Below are positions 1 through 9,772 of a stretch of 64,000 bases of DNA, piece by piece. The notes below the pieces were generated by a model that was not told where the DNA came from, did no database searches, and saw only the letters and a program-made list of their open reading frames with translations. Position numbers and translations under genes: made by a program. Source of the DNA: Petroclostridium sp. X23 (GTDB taxonomy: Bacteria > Bacillota > Clostridia > SK-Y3); assembly GCF_030013905.1 (NCBI RefSeq), contig NZ_CP124862.1, forward strand, positions 1,615,051-1,679,050. The letters run 5' to 3'. Position 1 is the stretch's first letter, and each line of letters begins with the position of its first letter.

Positions 1-864
1 CAGCTTGTAACTTTTTGAGAATATAAGCAAATCCTTATGCACATGCCCAGGTGCTTTGCATTTGCGTTGAATAAGATTATATTTGACGAGCCATTTTTCA
101 GGTATCGGACAAACCCACATATATGTTGTAGGGATGGCGGATAATAAATCAAACTGACTGCAGCGCTCACATACATATATTTTCTTTGATATATCCTTAT
201 CATGATTGTGATTTTGAACATTCCCCTTTGGCATATAGGGACCAGACGTATCCTTGTGCACAATTTCTGTATATTTTTTAAATCCATCATGTTCTATATT
301 GTCTACATTTGCTAGCGGATGGTTCTCAGACATGACCGCCAAATATTCAAATTCCCATATGGGTTCATAAGTAAGCTGTTTTTCTGAGAGATAATTGAAA
401 AAGTAATTTTCGTATTCTTTCTGATAGCGAATAATACCAAGATTAAAAGCACCATTGGTAATATTACCAATGGTACGCATGGCATTGGTCTCCTGCACAT
501 TAACATTAATATCCAGCGTTTGATCGAGTTCGCTGACAAATTGTGTGACCGCACCGGTAATATAGCTTGCTCTAGGTATGGATATATTAAAGCTTTGCAC
601 ATTTTCATTGGCACGGTCCGAAAGAGCCTCCATTTTTTCAATTTGCAACATCACATTACGGGCATATACAAGAAATTCAGAACCCTTCTGAGTTTTAACA
701 ACTCCTTTTGGCGTGCGCTCAAAAATCGCAAATCCAAGTGTTTTCTCTAACTCTTTAATGGCTTTGCTCAAATTGGGCTGTCCCATAAATAAGTTTTCAG
801 CTGCCTGTGAGATGGATTTAGTCCGTTCTACCTCAATAGCATATTTAAAATGTAGTGTATTCAT
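1..864 (-). CDS. LysR-family transcriptional regulator, 3' end cut by window edge
   Basis: The minus strand reads without a stop for 288 codons from ATG at 864 to the window edge, so the gene is intact but incomplete here. Residues about 12-55 form the LysR winged helix-turn-helix (SQAAENLFMGQPNLSKAIKE, then a conserved FERTPKG turn). The remainder fits the periplasmic-binding-like effector domain. GAGGTGGGTG lies just upstream of the ATG as ribosome binding site. The gene follows the AspT/YidE-like transporter gene on the same strand, 273 bp away, so it may control that transporter; this is inference. The effector is unknown. Confidence 0.88.
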   Translation of the reverse strand, partial: MNTLHFKYAIEVERTKSISQAAENLFMGQPNLSKAIKELEKTLGFAIFERTPKGVVKTQKGSEFLVYARNVMLQIEKMEALSDRANENVQSFNISIPRASYITGAVTQFVSELDQTLDINVNVQETNAMRTIGNITNGAFNLGIIRYQKEYENYFFNYLSEKQLTYEPIWEFEYLAVMSENHPLANVDNIEHDGFKKYTEIVHKDTSGPYMPKGNVQNHNHDKDISKKIYVCERCSQFDLLSAIPTTYMWVCPIPEKWLVKYNLIQRKCKAPGHVHKDLLIFSKSYKL

Positions 865-1137
865 AATACTCACCCACCTCATGATGTGCCTCATCATGCT
901 TTTAAATCTATTTAACATAACTATCTGTACTAAGAACCTGTCTAGCATCTCATTGCGCCCGTCATTTTGGCATATTTTGTGCCATGCTTTGTTAAATTTT
1001 CTTGCAATAAACAAATTATTGCTGCGAAAATTTGCCTTGCCAGGCACAAGCAGACACTAAACAGCTTCTAAAACAGTTTGCGTCAATAATTCCATATTTA
1101 TATGTGGTATTAATTCATTTTAAAACTTCTAATATAT

Positions 1138-2400
1138 TCACATGGGTACACTGTGAAGGAGAATAGAAAACAACACCATACTAAACAATGCTGCCGGATA
1201 TGCTGCTCCGTACCCTGCAGCAGGTTCATCACTGTTAATGGAATCTATAGCTACTCCAAGACCGGGAGTACTGGTCATACCCCCACACAAAGCTCCAACT
1301 AACAGCACCCAGTTGATTTTAAAAACATATCTGCCCACGATAAATCCTATAAACATTGCTGCCAGACTTGAGAATAGAGATACAAGTACAAGATAATAAC
1401 CCCCGCTCAAAAGGGTATCGAAAGCGCTGAATCCGTATTTCAACCCAACTATAGCCAAAAAGAAGACGAGGGAAACATCCCTTAACACCTCCAGCATTTT
1501 AGAATCCATCCTGAAGTTTAAAATCCCTATCTTACCTATATATCCCAGGGATAGCGCTGCAATAAGTACACCTCCTGTTGATCCAAGGGAAAAGAACCCC
1601 AGGGGTCCCATATATATTTTAATAGAACCAATGATATACCCTACCATGCAAGTTACGAAGAATGCAAGCAAGTCAAATTTGTGCTGAGGCTTTTCCATCA
1701 AGTCTTCTTTTACCGAGAACTCCCTTATACTCTTTCTGTACATTTCGATCTCTTCTTTAACAGGAATTCCAAATATTTTTGGAAACAGCTGAACGCCTAT
1801 TATAACAGCGAGTACACCAAAGGGATACGCTACGGCATAGCCTACACCAACTGCGGCTTGAGCTTCCCGCCCGTATTTGGCTGTTACCTCCAGCGCCGCC
1901 CCGAGACCCGGAGAGCTGGTCAATGCACCTGTATAAGCTCCAGTTACTTCAAAGGGGTTTTGCCCCGGCATAAGTACTGCCATTATATAGCATACCAGTG
2001 CACCTGTGAAGGTAATAAGTATGCCCAGTATAGAAAACTTTATTCCGTATTTCTTGAGAACAGGCCCCATGTCCTTGGCAGCAAGAAGACCTACGGCAAC
2101 TACAAAAATGATCAAAAATATTGTAAAAAGCTCCTTTGGGATTACTCCGGCCTTAAGTATAGCGAGAGCTTCTTTTGGAATTTGCTTATCTGCAGGGTTT
2201 GCAGCATATGCATCTGCATATGGCTTGGCATATTTATTATAAATAAACCACCCGATCACCAGACCTGTAAACAATGCACCTGATGTCCCGAAGCTGAATT
2301 CCTTTCCAAACTTTATCTTTCCAAAAAGCAGACCACTAGCAACAGCTGCAAAAATAAGAATATAAGGACTGGTTATCAGGCTAAAAAAATCAATACTCAT
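1138..2400 (-). CDS. AspT/YidE-type putative transporter
   Basis: A 420-residue, strongly hydrophobic protein with about ten membrane segments. It contains the paired repeat motif of the aspartate-alanine exchanger / YidE family: TSSPGLG at residues 161-167 and MTSTPGLG at 375-382, each after a Gly-rich stretch. These repeats come from an internal duplication and are thought to form re-entrant loops in family members. The central RCK/TrkA_C domains of AspT and YidE are absent; only a charged loop near residues 215-240 separates the halves. The substrate is unknown; small acids or amino acids are plausible. It is read on the same strand as the flanking LysR gene. Confidence 0.8.
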   Translation of the reverse strand: MSIDFFSLITSPYILIFAAVASGLLFGKIKFGKEFSFGTSGALFTGLVIGWFIYNKYAKPYADAYAANPADKQIPKEALAILKAGVIPKELFTIFLIIFVVAVGLLAAKDMGPVLKKYGIKFSILGILITFTGALVCYIMAVLMPGQNPFEVTGAYTGALTSSPGLGAALEVTAKYGREAQAAVGVGYAVAYPFGVLAVIIGVQLFPKIFGIPVKEEIEMYRKSIREFSVKEDLMEKPQHKFDLLAFFVTCMVGYIIGSIKIYMGPLGFFSLGSTGGVLIAALSLGYIGKIGILNFRMDSKMLEVLRDVSLVFFLAIVGLKYGFSAFDTLLSGGYYLVLVSLFSSLAAMFIGFIVGRYVFKINWVLLVGALCGGMTSTPGLGVAIDSINSDEPAAGYGAAYPAALFSMVLFSILLHSVPM

Positions 2401-2509
2401 TTTTATCCCCCATTCAATAAATAATTTGATTTTGCCATAAAGGCTGATGTTATCCCCCGGAGTAGAAGCGGTTTAAGGTGAAGAATCTAGTCTATAGGAT
2501 AAAAAAATA

Positions 2510-2553
2510 AACGGCATATAACAGGGCACGTTAATGTCCGGTTATATGCCGTT
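2510..2553 (-). terminator. Rho-independent terminator after the DUF3870 gene
   Basis: Perfect 13-bp stem (2510-2522 with 2541-2553). On the minus strand it is followed by a run of seven T, fitting termination of the DUF3870 transcript before the transporter gene. Confidence 0.8.
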
Positions 2554-2605
2554 TAATAACTACATAGTATAAAGTGGAATGCTTTATCAAATAGTTATCT
2601 GGCAG

Positions 2606-2941
2606 TCAGGAAATCTCATCAAGCATATTATTGGATATAAGCTTAATTTTCTCATGACACTGCTTTAAAGCCGACAGTAATGCCTTTTTAGCAGCGCCAT
2701 AATAGTTATCCGATATATCTTCAGACAATTCTTCTAAATCCATAATGTTCTTGCCCACCAACAACTGGTTTACAAAGTTCCGCGCTGTATCAGTTGCAAG
2801 TGTACAATCAACTTCGGTAATCTTTCCGCTTTCTCGGCATACTACCATAGTAACAGCAATAACTGAGTATAACTCAGAAGCTGTTATACCTCCTGGCAGC
2901 TTCGCATATCCCGAGATAAATACCTTATCTTTCTTCAGCAA
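2606..2941 (-). CDS. DUF3870 family protein
   Basis: A 111-residue protein whose layout matches DUF3870: GYAKLPGGITASELYSV near the N-terminus, then DCTLATDTARNFV, then YYGAAKKALLSALKQC near the C-terminus. The start codon is probably TTG at 2941, preceded by GAGGTGAT. The biochemical function of the family is unknown. Members often lie beside transport or catabolic genes in Clostridia, which fits the transporter downstream. A terminator at 2510-2553 ends the transcript, so it seems to be a separate unit. Confidence 0.75.
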   Translation of the reverse strand: MLKKDKVFISGYAKLPGGITASELYSVIAVTMVVCRESGKITEVDCTLATDTARNFVNQLLVGKNIMDLEELSEDISDNYYGAAKKALLSALKQCHEKIKLISNNMLDEIS

Positions 2942-3043
2942 TAATCACCTCTAGAAATATAGTAGCTACATTATAGCACATAAGTTAAGCCTGTTCAAGT
3001 TTTTTTGCAATTTGAGTTTCTCGTCTCTTCGGAAGTTCATTTT

Positions 3044-3677
3044 ACTAAAACTTCGCATATATATTTACCCTATGCACCTTGAAAATTCAATATTTGGCAA
3101 CAATTTATTATCGGATACTTAGATTATGGCGTACTTTTTAAGCCTTCCAACAAAGTCTAAAGGTAACGCATTTATAAAAGTATTCATCATCTGCTCTAGT
3201 CCCTGCTCACAGAGGTTGTATTTTTCATGTATTGTATCTATGAATACCTGCATTAGGAGATGGATTGCCTGTATCCATGTAATGTCAGCTAGCTCATCCG
3301 AAAGGTAAAAGAAGAGTTCTCCCAGAGTTCTTTGGTCTTTCGCCTGGCGATTTTCTACTGACAGCATCATATATCTTGAGAAAACAATGGCTACATGGGC
3401 AGTCATTGCATCATAAGATAAGGAATTACACTCTTTACTCAGTTTTAAAAGGATAAAATGCCAAACTGTTTGAAAAAATATCTGATGGAAACAGAAATAT
3501 TCTTATCATTCTCGCTGTCTTGTGTTATACTTTTCATAGCATGAGCCTCCGTTTTTTGATCTGATTGTTTCTAAGCAATTCAATTATACCAAAAACGAAG
3601 GTTTCATGCTTTTTAATTGCCAAATAATATTGAATTTTCAAGGTGCATAGTCACTTTTATATGTGCGAAGTTTTAGT
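3044..3677 (-). mobile_element. Internally deleted IS remnant with long terminal inverted repeats
   Basis: Inverted repeats bound this segment. The inner arms 3070-3100 and 3617-3650 match almost fully apart from a 3-bp insertion, and similarity continues outward to 3044 and 3677. Inside, on the minus strand, are the first codons of a transposase (ATG near 3538, MKSITQDSENDKNISVSIRY), a frame change, and then its C-terminal end (3119-3406, containing KDQRTLGELFFYLSDELADI). The C-terminal part resembles the end of IS4-type transposases. Most of the catalytic region is missing, so the element is a non-autonomous deletion derivative. Confidence 0.7.
3119..3535 (-). pseudogene. Transposase remnant inside the deleted IS
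   Basis: About 35 N-terminal and 100 C-terminal residues of a DDE transposase survive, joined out of frame near 3440. The sequence LSKECNSLSYDAMTAHVAIV leads into the C-terminal part. The DDE catalytic core has been lost, so the product cannot be active. The IS4-like assignment rests on the GELF-type C-terminal motif and is tentative. Confidence 0.6.
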
Positions 3678-3838
3678 TATCTTAATATTAAAATACTTTT
3701 GAAAATATTTTATCGGAGCATCGAAACCAATCTGCAGCAATATTCATACGTTGTAACAGGCCGAGGGACTGTCTAAAAATAGAATTGAATTATATCTTAA
3801 AACAACCCCTTATGTATTTTCACACTATTCTTAAATAA

Positions 3839-5131
3839 CTATTTCATAATGTTTGGCAACCATGTAATGATCTGCGGGAATAAAATGAGCATGATTGTTG
3901 TAAACACCATTGCCGGAATATACCTCACCGCTTCTTTCGTAACCGATTTTACCGATATCTTGGCAACATCTGAAACAACGAACAAACAGATACCAAATGG
4001 AGGGGTAATAATCCCCATCATCAACGCTATGATCATGACAACTCCAAAATATACGGGATCTATTCCCAGCGATGTGATAATAGGCATTAAAATCGGAGTA
4101 ATCAAAATGCATGCTGCCGAAGTATCCAGGAAGCATCCTATAATCAACAAAACTCCTGTCACAACAAGCATTACAACTATCTGACCATGAGCTAAAAGTC
4201 CGCCAAGCCCGCTTTGGATCAACTGCGGTAGACCTTCTCGCGTTAGTACCCAGCTAAAAAAAGATGCTACTGACATAATGAACAGAAATGCCCCTGTTGT
4301 TTCAACTGCTGATTCTAATGTCTCCCAAATTGATTTAAAATTAATCTTTTTATAGAATAATCCTAAAATTAGCGAATAGTTTATCGACATTACAGCTGCC
4401 TCGGTAGGTGTCACCGCGCCACTCATAATACCGGCAATGATAATTACCGGAGATATCATTGCCGGTATTACTCTAGGAACTGTTTTCAGTGCATCTTTTA
4501 TAGGCATTTTATAAACAGGCCATTCTTTGCCTTCTTCTGTAAAATGGCCGCGGAACCAAATATATGCCATCATAGCTACTGCCAGGAAAATACCGGGAAC
4601 AATACCCGCAATAAACAACTTCCCAATAGAAATACCCGATAACGATCCCAGTAATACCATCGCTGCACTAGGAGGAATAATCGGTCCCAGAATACTAGAT
4701 GCGGCTGTGATCCCCGCTGCAAAGTCTGTCTTATAGCCCGCATCTTTCATCATTTTCATTTCCATTGCGCCTAATCCACCCGCATCACCAACTGCTGTTC
4801 CGGACATAGATGCAAAAAGCATACTTGTCAAACAGTTTGCGTAAGCAAGACCACCTCGAAAACGACCAACTACTGCCAGTGAGAAATCAAATAAACGGTC
4901 TGTTACACCGGCTGTATTCATCAGCCTTCCTGATAACAAGAAACACGGCAGCGCCAACAATGTAAACGAAACCAGAGGGGATACCATTGTGTGGGAAACC
5001 ATTGTAACAGGAACCGCACCAATATTTAACCCTAGATACAAAAGTAACGGGATACCCATGGCATATGCAATTGGAATACCCAATAACAGCAATACCAAGA
5101 ATAAAACAATAATTATAATAATATTAATCAT
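3839..5131 (-). CDS. dctM: TRAP transporter large permease DctM
   Basis: A 430-residue membrane protein with about 12 hydrophobic segments, the normal length for DctM. Family features include GIPIAYAMGIPLLLY at the N-terminus, GTAVGDAGGLGAMEMKMM, and ILGPIIPPSAAMVLLG followed by GAVTPTEAA. With DctQ and DctP it forms a sodium-driven, binding-protein-dependent importer of an organic acid-type solute. It is the third gene of a minus-strand dctP-dctQ-dctM operon, 5 bp after dctQ. The substrate cannot be read from the sequence. The neighbouring FAD oxidoreductase and UGSC-like genes may belong to the same pathway. Confidence 0.93.
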   Translation of the reverse strand: MINIIIIIVLFLVLLLLGIPIAYAMGIPLLLYLGLNIGAVPVTMVSHTMVSPLVSFTLLALPCFLLSGRLMNTAGVTDRLFDFSLAVVGRFRGGLAYANCLTSMLFASMSGTAVGDAGGLGAMEMKMMKDAGYKTDFAAGITAASSILGPIIPPSAAMVLLGSLSGISIGKLFIAGIVPGIFLAVAMMAYIWFRGHFTEEGKEWPVYKMPIKDALKTVPRVIPAMISPVIIIAGIMSGAVTPTEAAVMSINYSLILGLFYKKINFKSIWETLESAVETTGAFLFIMSVASFFSWVLTREGLPQLIQSGLGGLLAHGQIVVMLVVTGVLLIIGCFLDTSAACILITPILMPIITSLGIDPVYFGVVMIIALMMGIITPPFGICLFVVSDVAKISVKSVTKEAVRYIPAMVFTTIMLILFPQIITWLPNIMK

Positions 5132-5136
5132 CTATT

Positions 5137-5658
5137 TTATCCCTGCACAGATGCAGTTTTTCCTTTCTTCTTATATTTTGCTTCTGCAATAAGTTCTAGA
5201 ATCTCCTGCACATATGTAAGAATCATGATTGGGACTATCGCAAATATCGGCCAATAGTATGCCTGTCTGGGGATTTTTAATGAAGATGTCTTAAATGTAA
5301 GTGTGGGAATTATTTTTAACGCACTGTAAAATAGTATTACCACAAAAAACACAGACATCATATTGGCAATGACAGAAATTATTCTTTTGTATTTTTCATT
5401 AGCATTTTGAATAAGAAAATCTGCAACAACATGTTTTCTCTTTACCGTAGCCGCTCCAATACTAAAGAAGGCCAATACAACCAGCATTAATACTGACATT
5501 TCCTCCGGCCACGTCAACGGTGAATTAAAAACATATCTTTCCACTACACCAATAGTGATAGAAATAATAATAACTATTAATGATAATGCTCCACACACTG
5601 TAAACAAGCGTTCTCCATAATATGTAGTTCTCTTTAATAGGTTAATCATCTTTGTCAT
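5137..5658 (-). CDS. dctQ: TRAP transporter small permease DctQ
   Basis: A 173-residue protein with four hydrophobic segments, the usual DctQ layout. It includes the FNSPLTWPEEMSVLML region and KRKHVVADFL. I prefer ATG at 5658 because AAGGGGAG lies six bases upstream; a GTG at 5679 has no such site. DctQ couples the large permease to the substrate-binding protein. The gene sits between dctP and dctM with gaps of 36 and 5 bp. Confidence 0.9.
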   Translation of the reverse strand: MTKMINLLKRTTYYGERLFTVCGALSLIVIIISITIGVVERYVFNSPLTWPEEMSVLMLVVLAFFSIGAATVKRKHVVADFLIQNANEKYKRIISVIANMMSVFFVVILFYSALKIIPTLTFKTSSLKIPRQAYYWPIFAIVPIMILTYVQEILELIAEAKYKKKGKTASVQG

Positions 5659-5694
5659 ATGATGCTCCCCTTCTCGCACTTAAAGTCGTTATTC

Positions 5695-6729
5695 CTATTT
5701 ATCCATAGCCTGAATCTCATCATACAAACCTGATTCAACTTTACCATCTTTCTCAAGATTACGTATAACACCTTCAACAGCATTTTTCATTTCTGCAATG
5801 GTAGCCTTATCAAGTTCAGCAACTTCCGCGCCAGCCTCTTTCATCAATTCAATACTTTTTTTACTTTTTGCAGCCGCGTTTTCTGAATACCAGTTACCAA
5901 TTTCCGATGTAGCACCGGTAATGATTTTTTTTTGATTATCCGACAAAGATTTGAATTTTGCTTCATTGATCCATACTGCCAAAGAATCATATATATGATT
6001 TGTCAATACAACTCTATTTGTCGGTTCATAGAATTTCATGCTATACATACTGTCGACAGGAGCATCACATGCATCAACAACACCTTGCTCTAACGCCAAG
6101 TATACTTCACCCCATGCGATAGCCGTCGGAGCTGCGCCAAGAGCGGTATATGAATTGGACATTGAAGTACCTACCGACGGAACACGGCATTTCATCCCTT
6201 TAAAATCGCCAATAGCAGTAACTTTTTTATTTGTAGAAAGAATTCTAGGCGTTCTGATCCAATTGATTCCTAAAACTCTAACACCTGTTGCATCTAAATA
6301 TTTCTGGTTCAACTTTGCTGCTAAATCACTTTCTGTAAATTTCTTATAATGTTCTGAACCATTAAAGACCCAGAAATATGGTAGCAAATCATATTCTGAA
6401 ACACTACTGTGCATATAACTGGAAGCCTCTACAAACATATCTTGCGAACCAATCGCTACCGCTTCCAGCTGCGTTGTCGCATCACCCAATTGGGATGTGG
6501 GGTAAATCTCAACAGTAATGGATCCTCCTGATTTTTCTGCAACCAAATCCTGAAACTTGTACATAGCTTCGGTGCAAATATCTTCTGTAGACATGGTACC
6601 ACCAAATTTCAGTGTTACATTTGCTTCCTTCGATGCTGCTTGCTTCCCTTCTTGTGTACTATTACATCCTATAATTAGCGTTGAAATCATCGCGGCACAT
6701 AATAATACACTTAATAATTTCTTTTTCAT
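5695..6729 (-). CDS. dctP: TRAP transporter solute-binding lipoprotein DctP
   Basis: A 344-residue extracytoplasmic binding protein. The N-terminus has a lipoprotein signal with lipobox LIIGC, so Cys22 is the probable lipidated residue anchoring it to the membrane. The DctP fold is supported by LGDATTQLEAVAIGSQDMFVE, FKGMKCRVPS and AIAWGEVYLALEQGVVDACDAP. An ATG at 6738 directly abuts the ribosome binding site; ATG at 6729 lies nine bases after GGGGG and is the likelier start. It is the first gene of the TRAP operon. The 350-bp space upstream should hold the promoter. Confidence 0.92.
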   Translation of the reverse strand: MKKKLLSVLLCAAMISTLIIGCNSTQEGKQAASKEANVTLKFGGTMSTEDICTEAMYKFQDLVAEKSGGSITVEIYPTSQLGDATTQLEAVAIGSQDMFVEASSYMHSSVSEYDLLPYFWVFNGSEHYKKFTESDLAAKLNQKYLDATGVRVLGINWIRTPRILSTNKKVTAIGDFKGMKCRVPSVGTSMSNSYTALGAAPTAIAWGEVYLALEQGVVDACDAPVDSMYSMKFYEPTNRVVLTNHIYDSLAVWINEAKFKSLSDNQKKIITGATSEIGNWYSENAAAKSKKSIELMKEAGAEVAELDKATIAEMKNAVEGVIRNLEKDGKVESGLYDEIQAMDK

Positions 6730-7079
6730 TCTAAACATCCCCCTTAAAAATTATTCTTTATTAGCATTTTTTTGAATTAAAGAGGCCGCCTATTCATTGG
6801 AGAAATACGAAACTTTCCATTGATGGGTATTCACTCGGCTATTTAAATTTCATCAGAAAACCGGGGTTTGTCTTGTGTATGAGATTCTTTAACATTTGAA
6901 TTTGGGATTTTTACCTAATAGTTCTATTTAGATAGGTATTTTCAATTTGTTGTATAATATGTGCAACCTTACATGGAAAACTGGTGTCTATTTGTTCAAT
7001 ATGCTAATTTAATATTAAATCATATGATTAAATTTAGCAATTCCAATTTATAGTTCTATTCTTTCTGAAAATGAATAGA
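6730..7079. other. Regulatory gap upstream of the TRAP operon
   Basis: No gene is seen. The gap lies between the LysR gene and dctP, both on the minus strand. At 6913-6937 ACCTA and TAGGT arms flank a TCTATTTAGA core, an interrupted dyad of the sort bound by LysR proteins. It could be the operator for the upstream regulator. No convincing -35/-10 pair was found. Confidence 0.35.
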
Positions 7080-7961
7080 TTACTTTTGTTTAAAGTCTTC
7101 AATATATGCAAGAAATTTTTCGCACGCTGTTGATGGTGTTTCAGTTGGCACTACTACAGATAATGTCAACTTTTTATTTTCTCTTATGGGCACAAGTACC
7201 AATGTGTTATCTACTAAATCTTCTGCCATGCTTCTCATTAAAAGCGTAACTGCCTGATTTTCCCGCAAATAGCTTTTCATTGTTTCAAGCCGCAAGTTCA
7301 CATTTATCTCATTAGCTACAAAACCAGCATCAATACATGTAAGCATTAAATAATAATGTAGCTGCGAATCTCCCTTCATCATAATAAAGGATTCATTCTT
7401 GAGTTCTTTTAGACTAACACGGTCTTTCCATGCTAATGAATGGTCTTTATTCATCACCGCTACCATTTTATCCTCTTTTATCGGGATGACTTTCGGGTAT
7501 TGTCTTTGCAGTAATTCCGCATAGATAATAGCAATATCTGTCTGTCCTTTATCCAATGCTTCCTGCACTTCTAGAGCTCTTTGTTCACTTAAAGCAATTT
7601 CAATATTGGGATATGTTTTTCTAAATTCATGAACCCCCTCCAAAATATGATACTGCTGAATAAAGAACATTGACGCAATGTTCAATTTCATCCGTTGACG
7701 TGGTAAATATTCTTGCATCTGTGAGAACATCTCATTGTATTGTTTCATGATATACTTCGCATGAGGATAAAAAGATATGCCGGCATTGGTAGGTTCTATA
7801 TCTCGCGTGGACCGTTCAAAAAATTTTACATGAAATTCTTCTTCTAGACCTTTGATTTGTTTAGAAAATACAGACTGTGTCATCCCAAGCGCACTAGCAG
7901 TCTTTGCAAAATTTTTGTTTTTTATAACACCCAAAAAACACTTTAATTGTAAAATAGTCAT
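7080..7961 (-). CDS. LysR-family transcriptional regulator
   Basis: A 293-residue protein of normal LysR length. Residues about 15-52 form the helix-turn-helix (FAKTASALGMTQSVFSKQIK, then FFERSTRDI). The rest matches the LysR substrate-binding domain, with the usual D-I-A-I-I motif after EALDKGQ. It lies between the TRAP operon and the FAD oxidoreductase gene on the same strand, which suggests local control of uptake and oxidation genes in response to the transported compound. The inducer is unknown. Confidence 0.9.
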   Translation of the reverse strand: MTILQLKCFLGVIKNKNFAKTASALGMTQSVFSKQIKGLEEEFHVKFFERSTRDIEPTNAGISFYPHAKYIMKQYNEMFSQMQEYLPRQRMKLNIASMFFIQQYHILEGVHEFRKTYPNIEIALSEQRALEVQEALDKGQTDIAIIYAELLQRQYPKVIPIKEDKMVAVMNKDHSLAWKDRVSLKELKNESFIMMKGDSQLHYYLMLTCIDAGFVANEINVNLRLETMKSYLRENQAVTLLMRSMAEDLVDNTLVLVPIRENKKLTLSVVVPTETPSTACEKFLAYIEDFKQK

Positions 7962-8114
7962 CTTCTTTCCCCTCTTTTGTATGTATTTTTTAGTATATTT
8001 TTACATTTTTGTATAGTTTATCACATTTCTATATAATAAATCAATGGCAAGCAACTTCACAACATACAAAATAGGCAAGCATTGACTATTGAACTGTACT
8101 AATAGGAGGTACAT

Positions 8115-8155
8115 AAAAAAGATAGCTTCTGCGCTCTTATCACAGAAACCATCTT
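8115..8155 (-). terminator. Terminator after the FAD oxidoreductase gene
   Basis: A 15-bp stem with few mismatches (8119-8133 with 8141-8155) is followed on the minus strand by a T run. It lies about 50 bp after the oxidoreductase stop codon. Confidence 0.75.
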
Positions 8156-8203
8156 ATAAATAGAGTTGTTAGCTCCGATTCTATTGAAAAGTATAGCTAA
8201 AGA

Positions 8204-9637
8204 CTAGTGTACTCCGTATAGAATAGCGCCTTGATCCATAAGGATTTTCTGCAACTCTTTTACGTCATTCTCCAATTCTCTCGGCGTAATTCCATCTCTG
8301 GCACATAAGGCTGCAGCCACACCTGCAGCCTGGCCGGTAACAATGGTTTGCTGCAAAAATCTGTGATGGCTTGGACGGTCGGCAGAGATTGCTTTACCGG
8401 CTACCAATAGATTTTCAAGTCCCAGTGGAACAAGTGCACGGTAAGGAATGTCATGTGAACCGCCATCTTTGGGCTCAGCCTTGCCGCCTAATGCGAGGGC
8501 TTTATCTCCAACCGCATGTTTTGCACCTGTCGGGAAAGCACTCTTTCCAATAACATCATCAAACTTTCTTGCTTCTGCAACATCTTCAAAAACAATCTTG
8601 TAATCACCCATGATGCGCCTTGTCTCTCTAATGCGGACTTCCGGACATACTCTAACAATATACGCGTTTTCAAAACCCGGTACATATTTCTTAAAGAATT
8701 TCCAAGCAATAATATCTTGATTTCTGCATTCAACTTCAACACGAGTAATATCTCTAACATCTGTACAATCAGCATCACCAACATGTGAAGAATGTTGAAA
8801 ATGCGCGAGAATTTTTCCGCCTTTTGGCATTAAGAAGAATCCTACACCACTTTGGTTATGCCATTCACCGGTTTCAACACCGATCTTCCTTAATGAAAGA
8901 AAACCCATGATTTCGCCCATTTCAGTAATATCGGTAACTTTTAAAACCTCTGCTTTGATCTCTTCAATCGTCATATTATTATAAGGAATATGCACCTGCT
9001 CGAATAAGAACTCATCAATATTTGATTTAATATAATTCAAAACTTTATCCCAATCAACACCATCTGCTGTAAAAGCGACCGTACTTGGTTCTAAAATATC
9101 TTTTGATTCAATTTCATATGCAGCTCCTGCCTGGTAACATACCTCTCCTTCACCTGTACAATCAATAGTCACCTTACCCATCACAATAGATCGTCCGGAT
9201 GGGTGTTCAACAACAACACCTTTTACATCATTGCCATCTTTAATCACTTCAGTTACCAGTGAATGTAACATCAGTTCAACGCCATTTTCTTGCATCATCT
9301 GGTATACTAATAATCCCCACCAATCCGGATCTACATAAGAGAAGGTATAATGCGAACGCCATTTCGGAAGAATGTGTGGAAGTGCATCACCTTGCTCTAA
9401 AAGACGTTTATGAGTTTCTTCTGCAAATCCTCCAATAATTTGCTCATGACGAGCATTGAACAAATGAGCAAAAGAGAATCCCGGAGGTCCTGAAAAATTC
9501 ATTTGACCTCCCAATTGTCCAACACGCTCAATCAGCAAGGTTTTTGCCCCTGTACGAGCAGATGAAATTGCTGCCGCAACACCGGATGTTCCTCCTCCGC
9601 ATACAACAACATCATATGATCCATAATATCCTAACAT
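8204..9637 (-). CDS. FAD-dependent oxidoreductase (FAD_oxidored type)
   Basis: A 477-residue flavoprotein. The N-terminal Rossmann dinucleotide site is plain: YDVVVCGGGTSGVAAA at residues 8-23, then LLIERVGQLGGQM, which is typical of FAD-dependent dehydrogenases of this family. Near the C-terminus RALVPLGLENLLVAGKAISA and GQAAGVAAAL match the second FAD-contact region. There is no signal peptide, so it is cytoplasmic. The neighbours (TRAP importer, UGSC-like protein, two LysR regulators) suggest oxidation of an imported organic acid or related compound; the substrate is unknown. A terminator follows at 8115-8155. Confidence 0.85.
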   Translation of the reverse strand: MLGYYGSYDVVVCGGGTSGVAAAISSARTGAKTLLIERVGQLGGQMNFSGPPGFSFAHLFNARHEQIIGGFAEETHKRLLEQGDALPHILPKWRSHYTFSYVDPDWWGLLVYQMMQENGVELMLHSLVTEVIKDGNDVKGVVVEHPSGRSIVMGKVTIDCTGEGEVCYQAGAAYEIESKDILEPSTVAFTADGVDWDKVLNYIKSNIDEFLFEQVHIPYNNMTIEEIKAEVLKVTDITEMGEIMGFLSLRKIGVETGEWHNQSGVGFFLMPKGGKILAHFQHSSHVGDADCTDVRDITRVEVECRNQDIIAWKFFKKYVPGFENAYIVRVCPEVRIRETRRIMGDYKIVFEDVAEARKFDDVIGKSAFPTGAKHAVGDKALALGGKAEPKDGGSHDIPYRALVPLGLENLLVAGKAISADRPSHHRFLQQTIVTGQAAGVAAALCARDGITPRELENDVKELQKILMDQGAILYGVH

Positions 9638-9772
9638 TAATATCGCTCCTTCTTATAACTAACAAATTATTGATTTTAATAGTACTTCTCTTTTACTTGG
9701 TCTAAAACATTATATACATATTTATATTAGTGAAAGCAAAGGGTGCTCCCCCTCCGCTCCACTATGAGTTTA

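Noticed and set aside
455..475. Palindrome with ATTGGTAATATTACCAAT core
   Set aside because: Lies inside the LysR coding region where the Asn/Gly/Ile codons explain it; no sign of regulation.
312..641. Short minus-strand frame in the first kilobase, suggesting a broken gene
   Set aside because: It is a shadow. In another minus-strand frame the LysR gene reads without stops from 864 to the window edge.
1681..2283. 200-codon plus-strand frame
   Set aside because: Antisense shadow of the AspT/YidE-like gene; no ribosome binding site and no recognisable domain.
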